Shown here piece by piece: positions 8,956 through 16,697 of a stretch of 64,000 bases of DNA. This DNA comes from Bacteroidales bacterium (GTDB taxonomy: Bacteria; Bacteroidota; Bacteroidia; Bacteroidales; WCHB1-69). The stretch spans positions 99,367 through 163,366 of the forward strand of contig JAKSMB010000002.1 of assembly GCA_024400875.1 (NCBI GenBank), given 5' to 3'. The translations under genes and the position numbers were made by a program. The notes beneath the pieces are model-generated. The model did no database searches. It had not been told where the DNA came from and worked only from the letters and a program-made list of their open reading frames with translations. How positions within the stretch are numbered: the stretch's first letter is position 1; each line of letters begins with the position of its first letter.

Positions 8956-9792
8956 TTATACCCACATCTTTCGGGCCTTGTCGAAATGAACGGTATGATC
9001 GTAACCGCAACGTTGTAGCTCGTTCCAAGCTTCCGGACAAAATTGACCCAGATCCTCCGACTTATGCGCGTCGCTGCTGATGACTACGGGTATGTCCATC
9101 TTCCGCGCTTGCATAAGCAATGGCGTGGCCGGATAGAAGGCGTTGCATCTTTTCTTGTAGAGACCGCGGGTGTTGATTTCAATGATGACATCGTGCGATT
9201 TGATCAATTGCAACGCTTTTTCAGCAAGAATCCTGTACCAACGTTCGTCTTCGGTAAAGAATCGGTCCTGGTTGTGCATCTTGATTTTGTCGAAGTGAGC
9301 GATGATGTCCATCTTCTGAGTTTCTAACATCTCAAAGGTTTGTTCCCAGAAGGTGGTGACAGCCCGTTTGATATTGTTGTCGAAGAGCTCGCGAAGTCCA
9401 TCGTCGTATATTTGTCGGTCGCTGCCGTCGATGAACCATATCCGGTCGTCGTTCTGTGGTCGCACGAGATGCACTCCCCCGATGATGTAGTCAAGGTTGT
9501 AGGTTTCCTTGTAGTACACGAAAGGTTTTGTCATCTCAGGTATGAAGTCACACTCCAACGCTTTGAGCAACTGTATAGGTGTTTGCATCTGCAGTTGGTC
9601 GATCTCCTGACAATAGTTGTTGATCTCCTCTTCGTGTATGCCGAAGTCGTTTTCAAAGGGGACCGGGGCGTGGGAGGAGAAACCCAGTTGCTGGTAGTTG
9701 AGTTTGGTGGCTGCCGCAATAAATGCCGAAAGCGGCTCCTTGCCGTCACAGTATAAACTATGGGTGTGATAGTTAGTTTGCAGAGGTGACAT
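8956..9792 (-). CDS. PHP-domain histidinol-phosphatase-like protein
   Basis: The 278-residue protein shows the PHP metal-binding motifs: NYHTHSLYCDG at the start, GFSSHAP, LECDFIPE, GGVHLV, IIAHFDKIK and VISSDAHKSED. This order is that of HisK-type histidinol phosphatases (histidine biosynthesis, cytoplasmic, trinuclear metal centre). No other his genes are nearby, so another phosphoester substrate is possible. Its start overlaps the end of the serine hydrolase by 20 bases, indicating co-transcription. Confidence 0.85.
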   Translation of the reverse strand: MSPLQTNYHTHSLYCDGKEPLSAFIAAATKLNYQQLGFSSHAPVPFENDFGIHEEEINNYCQEIDQLQMQTPIQLLKALECDFIPEMTKPFVYYKETYNLDYIIGGVHLVRPQNDDRIWFIDGSDRQIYDDGLRELFDNNIKRAVTTFWEQTFEMLETQKMDIIAHFDKIKMHNQDRFFTEDERWYRILAEKALQLIKSHDVIIEINTRGLYKKRCNAFYPATPLLMQARKMDIPVVISSDAHKSEDLGQFCPEAWNELQRCGYDHTVHFDKARKMWV

Positions 9793-11092
9793 TCTGATAT
9801 TGGTCTATGATGTTCAAAAGTTCGTTGCTTTTGCCTACGTGTGAGGCGTTGTAGAAGTTGCTCAGGAATACGCAGATGGTTCCATCTGATGGGCGATATA
9901 ACCACAGGTTGTGGAATCCATTCCAAAGTCCGCCGTGATAAACGAGCCATCCGTGTTCTTTGTTGTTTTCCAGATGTACGCCGTAGCCGTAAAGTTTTTT
10001 GGGGATGATGCCGCTGGGCAGGATGTTCTGGCTTTTGCAAGCCATTTCCACCCACTCTTTTGGAAGAATCTTACATTCAATGTAAAAAGTATGTGTCCAG
10101 CGCAGCATATCTTCTACGTTGGAATATACACCCTTGTCGCCAAGGATGGCATTCAAACGATCGTATTTTGCCAGGGATCCCCCCTTGAAGTGTCCGCGGG
10201 CGATGGGAACAGGGAAATTATCCCGCAGGGGTTGTATGTCCACCAACTCTTGGCCTTTGCGTACGGAGGCGTGCGGACGTGGAGCATCTTCAGGATAAAG
10301 TCCTACCAATTCGGTGAAGAAGTAGGTGTGCTTCATTCCGGCAGGCTTCCAAAGGTTGTCGCGCACGTATTGCTCAAAGGGTTGCTCAGCAACGATCTCA
10401 ACAATCTTTGCCAACAGAACATAATTCGTGTTGGTATACGCAAAGCCTCCGCTGGGTTTGAAGATACGGTCGAATTTGTTGTTTCTCATTACCCTGCATA
10501 GTTGACTCGTACTGATAAATGTGCTTGTATCGTAAAGTGCATAGTTGAAGTTGAAATACTCGGGTATGCCTGAGGTGTGGTTCAACATCTCTCGAACGGT
10601 AACAGTATGGTAGGGCATATTGGGGAAGTATTTTCCCAGGGAGTCTTGCAAGCTCATCTTTTCTTCATAACAAAGTTTCAGGATGGCAGCAGCTGTGAAT
10701 TGTTTGGATACGGAGGCTAAGTCGAAAATGGTCTCCGTGGTCATTCTATTGTTTTTCAGATTGCGTACGGAATTCAGTTGCTCCATCGCTAACCCTTCAT
10801 AGCCGCGGTTGTTTTTGTAAAGTTGCAGATAACCGTAGGCTTTTTCCACCAGGATGGTGTCGTTCTTTGCAATGATCAGCGTGCCATTCATTCTTTGCCC
10901 CAAGGTATCAGCAAAGCGCAACAGTGTGTCCATAAGTGGGTCGCTGGAGCTTCGCTTGGTGTGGTGCAATTCCTTGTTAGCGAAAGGAATTGATAACTCA
11001 GTGAAGAGCTCTTCCAAATGAAAAGAGTCAGCACTTAATAGCCCGATGCAAAGGATGAATGCTATGAATATGGAGATGGATTTTTTACGCAT
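9773..11092 (-). CDS. Class C beta-lactamase/DD-peptidase-family serine hydrolase
   Basis: A 439-residue exported protein with an N-terminal hydrophobic segment (residues 5-20). It carries the penicillin-recognising enzyme motifs SVSK (S127, K130), YTN near residue 220 and HGG near residue 390 in place of KTG. Such proteins act in the periplasm as esterases, D-amino-acid peptidases or peptidoglycan hydrolases; sequence alone does not separate these from a true beta-lactamase. The -7 element ends only four bases before the ATG, so the transcript may be nearly leaderless. It heads the operon with the PHP and M16 genes. Confidence 0.87.
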   Translation of the reverse strand: MRKKSISIFIAFILCIGLLSADSFHLEELFTELSIPFANKELHHTKRSSSDPLMDTLLRFADTLGQRMNGTLIIAKNDTILVEKAYGYLQLYKNNRGYEGLAMEQLNSVRNLKNNRMTTETIFDLASVSKQFTAAAILKLCYEEKMSLQDSLGKYFPNMPYHTVTVREMLNHTSGIPEYFNFNYALYDTSTFISTSQLCRVMRNNKFDRIFKPSGGFAYTNTNYVLLAKIVEIVAEQPFEQYVRDNLWKPAGMKHTYFFTELVGLYPEDAPRPHASVRKGQELVDIQPLRDNFPVPIARGHFKGGSLAKYDRLNAILGDKGVYSNVEDMLRWTHTFYIECKILPKEWVEMACKSQNILPSGIIPKKLYGYGVHLENNKEHGWLVYHGGLWNGFHNLWLYRPSDGTICVFLSNFYNASHVGKSNELLNIIDQYQNVTSAN

Positions 11093-11096
11093 GCTG

Positions 11097-11104
11097 CAAA
11101 GATA
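11097..11104 (-). promoter_or_regulatory. -7 promoter element (TATCTTTG) close to the start codon
   Basis: TATCTTTG on the minus strand, only four bases from the serine hydrolase ATG at 11092, so the predicted transcript has almost no leader. Confidence 0.6.
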
Positions 11105-11124
11105 GTGATTTCAATAAAAACAAC

Positions 11125-11154
11125 AAAGGGATAACTGGTAAAAGTTATCCCTTT
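11125..11154 (-). terminator. Terminator of rho
   Basis: An 11-bp perfect inverted repeat (11125-11135 and 11144-11154) lies after the rho stop. On the minus strand it is followed by TTTGTTGTTTTTATT. Confidence 0.8.
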
Positions 11155-11193
11155 TATATGTTAATAATGTATCAGTGTGATTTCTATAATCGA

Positions 11194-12966
11194 TTAGCCG
11201 TTCATAGAACTTAGGAATTCCTCGTTGTTTTTGGTGTGACCCATATTTTCTTTGATGAAGGTCATGGCTTCAATGGTGTTCATATCGGCCAGGTGGTTTC
11301 TGAGGATCCACATACGGCGTTGTACTTCAGGAGATTGCAACAGGTCGTCGCGACGAGTGCTGGAGGCCACGAGGTCAACGGCAGGGTAGATGCGCTTGTT
11401 GGACAGGCGACGGTCGAGCTGTAATTCCATATTGCCGGTGCCCTTGAATTCCTCGAAGATCACTTCATCCATACGGGAGCCGGTTTCGATGAGGGCGGTG
11501 GAGATGATGGTCAGTGAACCGCCGTTTTCAACGTTACGGGCAGCACCAAAGAAGCGTTTTGGCTTCTGCAACGCGTTGGCTTCCACACCACCGGAGAGTA
11601 CCTTGCCGGAAGCAGGCGCCATGGTGTTGAAGGCACGTGCCAGGCGGGTGATGGAGTCCAAAAGAATACATACGTCGTGACCACATTCTACCATACGTTT
11701 GGCTTTCTCCAATACCATATTGGCGATCTTCACGTGACGTTCTGCTGGCTCGTCAAAGGTGGAAGAGATGACTTCCGCATTTACGCTGCGTTGCATGTCG
11801 GTAACTTCTTCCGGACGTTCATCAATCAACAGGATGATGAGGTATATTTCAGGGTGATTGTAGGCGATGGCGTTGGCAACGTCCTTGAGCAACACGGTCT
11901 TACCCGTCTTTGGTTGCGCAACGATCAAACCACGCTGACCTTTTCCAATAGGGGCGAACAGGTCGATGACGCGGGTGGATAGGTTGCAACCAGGATGGCC
12001 TGTGATGTTGATCTTCTCGTTAGGGAACATCGGGGTGAGATAGTCGAACGGAATACGGTCGCGAATCTCTTCCGGCTTGCGTCCGTTGATCATCTCAACG
12101 CGAGTGAGCGGGAAGTATTTCTCGCCACTCTTTGGAGGACGAATGGCACCATATACTGTGTCACCATTTTTCAAACCAAACAACTTGATTTGAGACATGG
12201 ATACATAAATGTCATCGGGAGAGGTGAGGTAGTTGTAGTCAGATGAACGAAGGAAACCGCAGTTGTCGCTGGTGATTTCCAATACGCCTTCTGCCATTAC
12301 AGATCCTTCATATATGGAGTTGGCCATTAATTCAGCCTCTGGATCTTTCTTCTCCTCAACAACTTCTTCTTTCTTTTCAGCTACAGGCTCAACGGGCTTG
12401 TTCTCTTTGTTGTTGTTTTGCTTTCTGACGAATCGTTTTGTTTCTTCTTCGTTGTTTTTCTTTCTGATAAAACGCTTAGGTTCCGTCTCTTCTGTCTCCT
12501 TCGTCACCGCTTTTTCCGCTACAGTTGTAGCAGCAGGTTGATTGTCAGCAGCAGCAGTTTCGGTAGCAACGGTCTCGCTCTTTCGTGGTCTGCCACGTTT
12601 TCTCTTAACAGGAACTTCAGGCGTTGGTTCAGTTGCAGGTGCTTCAGCAACAGGAATAGGAGAGGACTCGCTTTTTATGGAAACGGGCTCTTCAACAATA
12701 TCTTCTTTGCGCTTGCGTGTGACTTTGAGTTTTGGCTCTTCCGTTTCAACAGGCGCTTGCTTCGTGTTGATATTGTCGAAGTTAATGGACGTTTGAGTGT
12801 TTTCTTCTGCGACGATTGGACGCTCTTTGAAAAGTGGTACCTCTTTCTTTTCAGGAAGTTCTACCTTTTTTCTAACTTTGTCTTGATTAGATGAGGCAGC
12901 AGGTATAGCATTGGTAGTTGTGGTGATCCTTTTTCTTTTAGGCTTTTTTTCAGTACTGTCAGACAT
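11194..12966 (-). CDS. rho: Transcription termination factor Rho with long charged N-terminal extension
   Basis: The 590-residue protein carries the RNA-binding cold-shock-like domain (from about residue 220, [18 protein letters not shown]), the Walker A stretch [11 protein letters not shown], the Walker B strand [15 protein letters not shown] and the Q/R loops of the Rho hexameric helicase. The first 215 residues are a low-complexity region rich in Lys, Glu, Pro, Val and Ala. It includes an AT-hook-like KRKRGRPRK (121-129) and two copies of KRF[IV]RK (164-169, 177-182). E. coli Rho is 419 residues; an inserted disordered region is known in Bacteroides Rho and there supports condensate formation. 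The ATG at 12966 (MSDSTEKK) is preferred; the longer frame extends through the promoter. The 5' leader is about 85 bases, longer than most here. Confidence 0.96.
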   Translation of the reverse strand: MSDSTEKKPKRKRITTTTNAIPAASSNQDKVRKKVELPEKKEVPLFKERPIVAEENTQTSINFDNINTKQAPVETEEPKLKVTRKRKEDIVEEPVSIKSESSPIPVAEAPATEPTPEVPVKRKRGRPRKSETVATETAAADNQPAATTVAEKAVTKETEETEPKRFIRKKNNEEETKRFVRKQNNNKENKPVEPVAEKKEEVVEEKKDPEAELMANSIYEGSVMAEGVLEITSDNCGFLRSSDYNYLTSPDDIYVSMSQIKLFGLKNGDTVYGAIRPPKSGEKYFPLTRVEMINGRKPEEIRDRIPFDYLTPMFPNEKINITGHPGCNLSTRVIDLFAPIGKGQRGLIVAQPKTGKTVLLKDVANAIAYNHPEIYLIILLIDERPEEVTDMQRSVNAEVISSTFDEPAERHVKIANMVLEKAKRMVECGHDVCILLDSITRLARAFNTMAPASGKVLSGGVEANALQKPKRFFGAARNVENGGSLTIISTALIETGSRMDEVIFEEFKGTGNMELQLDRRLSNKRIYPAVDLVASSTRRDDLLQSPEVQRRMWILRNHLADMNTIEAMTFIKENMGHTKNNEEFLSSMNG

Positions 12967-13056
12967 ATTAAAGTGTTTGTGGATTCTATGTTGCTTGATT
13001 GATGCAGAGTTGAAATGTGAGATTGTAATGTGTCCTCTGCACATGATAAGACGCGG

Positions 13057-13064
13057 CAAAGATA
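13057..13064 (-). promoter_or_regulatory. -7 promoter element of rho (TATCTTTG)
   Basis: TATCTTTG on the minus strand, followed by CC. It is about 90 bases before the rho ATG and faces the divergent element at 13077. Confidence 0.6.
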
Positions 13065-13076
13065 CATTAAATTTTT

Positions 13077-13084
13077 TATTTTTG
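13077..13084 (+). promoter_or_regulatory. -7 promoter element (TATTTTTG)
   Basis: TATTTTTG followed by C, 62 bases before the LamG-like gene. It is separated from the divergent rho element by 12 bases. Confidence 0.5.
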
Positions 13085-13146
13085 CGGTGAGGACAATAAA
13101 TTAATTTATATTTTTTGCGCTTCAAAATTCTTTAATTTCTTAAATT

Positions 13147-14493
13147 ATGAAAAAAGTTTATACCTTATTATTCTTGGTTGCAATGACATTGATGTCATTT
13201 GCTCAGACGGTAACACTGACATTTACAGGACGTGATGTTGCAAACCATACTATTGCTATGGATAGTGTGTCTGTTGTGAACATTACACGTGGATGGCAAG
13301 AAATCCTCTATAATCCTGATACTGTTTTGAATATGACGAATAGCGTTGGTGTTGACGCATACGCTAATTCCTCTTTTATGTTGACACAAAAAGGTGCAAA
13401 TCCTTTCAGTGGCAATACAGAGGTTATGCTTCAAACAGTAGAAAATGAAAATGTATGTGTTGAAGTTTTTGACTTTAATGGTAAAAGAGTGGCATCCATA
13501 AACCAAATGGTGGACGCCGGTATACATTGTTTTAATATTAGTTTGGCTGTTCCACAAACATATTTGTTAAGTGTTAAGAGCCGTAAGAATATGGCATCTT
13601 TGAAACTGGTGAATATAGCTTCCGGTGGTCAGAATATAATTGAATATGTTGGTGGTAAAAATGTTGTAAACAATGGCACCAAGTCGCAAACCACCAATAC
13701 TTTCGTTTTCGGCGATATGATGGAATATGTAGGATATGTAACCGTAGATGGTGTTACCTATGAAAGTGACAGAATTATGCAAGCGCAAGGAACTAGTCAG
13801 ACATTCGTCTTGAATTTCCCAGTATCGGGTGCAACACCTTCGGGTTCAGGTCTGATTTTCTGGGCTCCGTTAACATCAAATACGGTGGACGTGGTGAGTG
13901 GCGACACGGGAACGATTCATGGAAACCCAGGTGCATATACTGCGGAAGGATTGGATTTCAACAGAGCGTATGTGTCATTTACAAGCGGATGTTGGCAGAA
14001 CTTCAATTACAGCACCCCTTTTACGGTTATTTGTGATTATAAGCGTACGGGTGAAGATGTGGGTTCACACATGCACATTGTTACCAACAATACAAGTTCT
14101 TACGACAGAGGCATGTTGCTTTATTGTCATGTAAGATCTTGTGATAGATTCAGAGTCGGCCTTGTACATACGTATGGTTCCGCATCCGCTACTGCACAAG
14201 AAACTGTAGGGGGGGCCGATAGTACAGCCTTGTTGGATACGATGTATGTGAATTGCGGTTTCATGTATGATGGTAATGGAACAATAACGATGATTCATAA
14301 TGGTGTGGTTACGAATGTTACTAAAACCTATACGCAGGCGCAGTTTCCAAACTTTTCTAACGTGCCGTTAGGAATTGGTGGAGCGTTAGGTACATACTCC
14401 AATCACTGGATTGGCTATATCCGCAACGTACGTATTTATGATCATGCACTTTCCCCAAAGGAATTGGAGGCATTGGGTCAAGAGAATGAATAA
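13147..14493 (+). CDS. Secreted LamG/concanavalin-A-like protein with internal sorting-domain-like module
   Basis: The 448-residue protein starts with a signal peptide (MKKVYTLLFL..SFAQ). Residues 18-75 resemble the TVTLTFTGRD..ITRGWQE opening common in exported Bacteroidales proteins. Residues 80-160 (NPFSGNTEVML, VFDFNGKRVAS, PQTYLLSVKS) look like a T9SS type A sorting sandwich but sit in the middle of the protein. Residues 235-448 (LIFWAPLT..TGTIHGNPG, IRNVRIYDHALSPKELEAL) are a LamG/jelly-roll domain typical of sugar- or surface-binding modules. Function unknown; an adhesive or glycan-binding surface role is inferred. Four D-S/T-x glycosylation-type tripeptides (DSV, DTV, DST, DTM) are present. 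It lies just upstream of the glycosylation cassette but is separated from it by a terminator. Confidence 0.8.
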   Translation: MKKVYTLLFLVAMTLMSFAQTVTLTFTGRDVANHTIAMDSVSVVNITRGWQEILYNPDTVLNMTNSVGVDAYANSSFMLTQKGANPFSGNTEVMLQTVENENVCVEVFDFNGKRVASINQMVDAGIHCFNISLAVPQTYLLSVKSRKNMASLKLVNIASGGQNIIEYVGGKNVVNNGTKSQTTNTFVFGDMMEYVGYVTVDGVTYESDRIMQAQGTSQTFVLNFPVSGATPSGSGLIFWAPLTSNTVDVVSGDTGTIHGNPGAYTAEGLDFNRAYVSFTSGCWQNFNYSTPFTVICDYKRTGEDVGSHMHIVTNNTSSYDRGMLLYCHVRSCDRFRVGLVHTYGSASATAQETVGGADSTALLDTMYVNCGFMYDGNGTITMIHNGVVTNVTKTYTQAQFPNFSNVPLGIGGALGTYSNHWIGYIRNVRIYDHALSPKELEALGQENE

Positions 14494-14534
14494 AAGAACG
14501 AAGCTGCATATAAAGTAGGGTAGTTTACATATAG

Positions 14535-14573
14535 AAGTTAGTGTCAGCTAATGTCGGCACTAACTTTTTTTTG
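14535..14573 (+). terminator. Terminator after the LamG-like gene
   Basis: Nine-bp inverted repeat AAGTTAGTG/CACTAACTT (14535-14543, 14558-14566) followed by a run of eight T. The gtrA promoter element begins at 14574, directly after the T tract. Confidence 0.8.
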
Positions 14574-14581
14574 TATTTTTG
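14574..14581 (+). promoter_or_regulatory. -7 promoter element of the gtrA-like gene
   Basis: TATTTTTG followed by C, 11 bases before the ATG at 14593. Confidence 0.6.
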
Positions 14582-14592
14582 CCACCCTCGAA

Positions 14593-15090
14593 ATGAAAGA
14601 TAGGATTATCAAAATATTTATCAAGGTCTTCTCGAAGCAGTTCATTCGCTTTGTGTTTGTTGCTGCTTTGAACACAGCGTTTGGTTGGTGCGTGTTTGCG
14701 CTGCTGCGCTTTTTGTTGGGATTAACCACGCTGAAGGATCCGTATGTGTTGGCTGCTTTCCTGGGAACGATTATCAGCGTACTCTTCAATTTCAAGACCT
14801 ATGGAACCATAGTTTTCAAGAATGGGGACAATCGTTTGATATTCAAATTTCTGATTGTTTGTGCCATTACTTATTTTATTAATATTTTTGGCATTAAGGT
14901 TCTAGAAAACATAGGTATTGATAACTATGTGGCCAGTGCTATTATGTGTGTGCCGGTAGGTTTACTTAATTTTTTGTTTAATAAGGTTTTCACCTATTCA
15001 AAAGATACAAAAACTTGGATATGGGTGACTATGATCTCACTTTTATTGATAGAAACAACCCTTTTCGTGTTGATGAAGTGGGTGGCATAA
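14593..15090 (+). CDS. GtrA-family membrane protein (putative polyprenyl-phosphate-sugar flippase)
   Basis: This 165-residue protein has four hydrophobic helices and the GtrA-family opening FIRFVFVAALNTAFGWCVFA. GtrA proteins are thought to flip undecaprenyl-phosphate-linked monosaccharides across the inner membrane for periplasmic glycosyltransferases. The gene is the first of a directional set with a methyltransferase, a GT2 polyprenyl-phosphate glycosyltransferase and a GT-C transferase, which fits that role. The ATG at 14593 (MKDRIIKI) lies a short leader after a promoter element; the longer frame starts inside the terminator. Confidence 0.85.
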   Translation: MKDRIIKIFIKVFSKQFIRFVFVAALNTAFGWCVFALLRFLLGLTTLKDPYVLAAFLGTIISVLFNFKTYGTIVFKNGDNRLIFKFLIVCAITYFINIFGIKVLENIGIDNYVASAIMCVPVGLLNFLFNKVFTYSKDTKTWIWVTMISLLLIETTLFVLMKWVA

Positions 15091-15142
15091 ATAGGTTTTC
15101 TTGGACAGAGTTTAACGGTCTTTTGTGTTCCCCATTTTTTGA

Positions 15143-15150
15143 TATCTTTG
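15143..15150 (+). promoter_or_regulatory. -7 promoter element of the methyltransferase gene
   Basis: TATCTTTG followed by C, 44 bases before the ATG at 15195. It suggests the methyltransferase-GT2-GT-C run has its own promoter. Confidence 0.55.
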
Positions 15151-15194
15151 CAAGTTAAAAATCATTACTGAAATAATATAGTCCCCAATGTTGT

Positions 15195-15980
15195 ATGGAC
15201 ATCAAAGAATTAAATGTTAATGTAGAAAAAGAGAGTACTCAAAACCATCCGTGGGAGTATGCTCGTGCACGCGTAATTGATTGTTTATTGCGAAGATATA
15301 TTAAGAAAAAATCTGCCGATGGTTATGTTGCAGATGTTGGCTGTGGAGATATTTTCTTTGTTCATCAGTTTGTGTGTAAACATTCTAAGCTCAAGGCTGC
15401 TGCTGTTGATATTGCTTTCAATGACGATATAATAGCCTCATTAAAGGCTAAATATAGTGATCAGGAGGTGCTTTTTTTTAATGATATTCAAAAGGTTGAT
15501 TTAAATGGGAAGCCTGCGAAGATTGTTTTCCTGATGGACGTGCTGGAACACATTGAAGATGATGTTACGTTCTTGAAAACGTTGGTAAACAGTGATTTTG
15601 TCAATGGTGAAACACTCTTTATGATTACAGTTCCCGCTTTCAATAGCCTATATTGCTCTCATGACAAATGGTTGGGACATTATCGTCGTTACGACCGTAA
15701 GATGTTGGGAGATTGTATAAAAAGTGCAGGATTGAAAAGTGAAACTGATGGATATTTCTTTACCTCTATACTGTTACCTCGATGGTTAAAGAAAATGGTG
15801 GAATCACATCAGAAAGAAGAAACAGAAGTTACAGGTATTGGAGGATGGAATGGTGGGAAACTGGTGTCTAAGGTGTATGAATGGATTCTGCTGGCAGACT
15901 TCTACTTTTTCAGAATTTTTAGAATTTTTGGTGTTAAAATGCCAGGTCTTTCAACTTATGCTATATGCAAACTACAATAG
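15195..15980 (+). CDS. Class I SAM-dependent methyltransferase
   Basis: The 261-residue protein has motif I VADVGCGDIFFV (near residue 48) and the post-motif strand FLMDVLEHIEDD typical of Methyltransf_11/23 enzymes. A GHYRRYDR segment (near residue 160) is shared with methyltransferases found in glycan and lipid-linked sugar gene clusters. The substrate is unknown; methylation of a sugar or a polyprenyl-linked intermediate is inferred from its position between gtrA and the glycosyltransferases. Its 3' end overlaps the GT2 gene by 16 bases, so the two are co-translated. Confidence 0.85.
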   Translation: MDIKELNVNVEKESTQNHPWEYARARVIDCLLRRYIKKKSADGYVADVGCGDIFFVHQFVCKHSKLKAAAVDIAFNDDIIASLKAKYSDQEVLFFNDIQKVDLNGKPAKIVFLMDVLEHIEDDVTFLKTLVNSDFVNGETLFMITVPAFNSLYCSHDKWLGHYRRYDRKMLGDCIKSAGLKSETDGYFFTSILLPRWLKKMVESHQKEETEVTGIGGWNGGKLVSKVYEWILLADFYFFRIFRIFGVKMPGLSTYAICKLQ

Positions 15981-16693
15981 TTATTCCTTGTTATAATGAA
16001 GCTGGTCGCTTGCGTAAACAGGAATTTTCTGATTATGTGAGTGCGCATCCTGAAACTTTATTCCTTTTTGTTAATGATGGAAGCAAGGATGCAACGTTGG
16101 AGATGTTAAAACAGCTTTGCGATGAAAATCCTCAATTTGAGTTTTTGGATGTTCAACCTAATGGTGGAAAGGCAGAAGCCGTACGAAGAGGTATGCTTTA
16201 TGCTGTTGAACATTTTGACTCTGAATATGTTGGTTTTTGGGATGCAGACCTCGCTACACCTCTCTTCGAGATTGATAATTTCTTGAAAGAAATGCAAAGG
16301 GGTGACTATAAAATGGTGACGGGACTTCGCCTTATGCGTTTAGGCTCTGGGGTACAACGCAAAGCTTTAAGACATTTGTTGGGACGCTGTTTTGCTACAG
16401 TAGCCTCTTTTATGCTTCACCTTCCGGTGTATGATACGCAATGCGGATCCAAACTCTATAAGAAAGAGGTTGTTCAACCTTTATTTAAAGATCCTTTTAT
16501 TACTCGATGGCTCTTTGATGTTGAAATCCTCTCTCGCTATATCTACCTCTTTACACTATCTTCTGCCCAACAACATATTTATGAATATCCGCTGCTGCAG
16601 TGGAAAGATGTTGATGGCTCTCAGTTGAAGCTCAAGGACTTCTTCAAAGCTCCTTATGAATTGATTAAGATTAAAAGAAAATATAATAGATAA
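15965..16693 (+). CDS. Glycosyltransferase family 2, dolichyl-phosphate-glucose synthase-like
   Basis: The 242-residue GT2 protein opens with TIVIPCYNEAGRL and shows FVNDGSKDATLEML, NGGKAEAVRRGM and the metal-binding WDADLATPLFEI, the pattern of ALG5/DPM1-like enzymes that place a sugar on a polyprenyl phosphate. DTQCGSKLYKKE and RWLFDVEIL are further family blocks. No C-terminal membrane helices are seen, so it should work at the cytoplasmic face of the inner membrane. It would make the lipid-linked sugar that GtrA flips and the following GT-C enzyme transfers. The start is inside the methyltransferase gene. Confidence 0.9.
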   Translation: MQTTIVIPCYNEAGRLRKQEFSDYVSAHPETLFLFVNDGSKDATLEMLKQLCDENPQFEFLDVQPNGGKAEAVRRGMLYAVEHFDSEYVGFWDADLATPLFEIDNFLKEMQRGDYKMVTGLRLMRLGSGVQRKALRHLLGRCFATVASFMLHLPVYDTQCGSKLYKKEVVQPLFKDPFITRWLFDVEILSRYIYLFTLSSAQQHIYEYPLLQWKDVDGSQLKLKDFFKAPYELIKIKRKYNR

Positions 16694-16697
16694 CACT

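Noticed and set aside
9773-11092. Antibiotic-resistance beta-lactamase
   Set aside because: The third motif is HGG and the general family includes many peptidases and esterases; nothing specific to a true beta-lactamase is seen.
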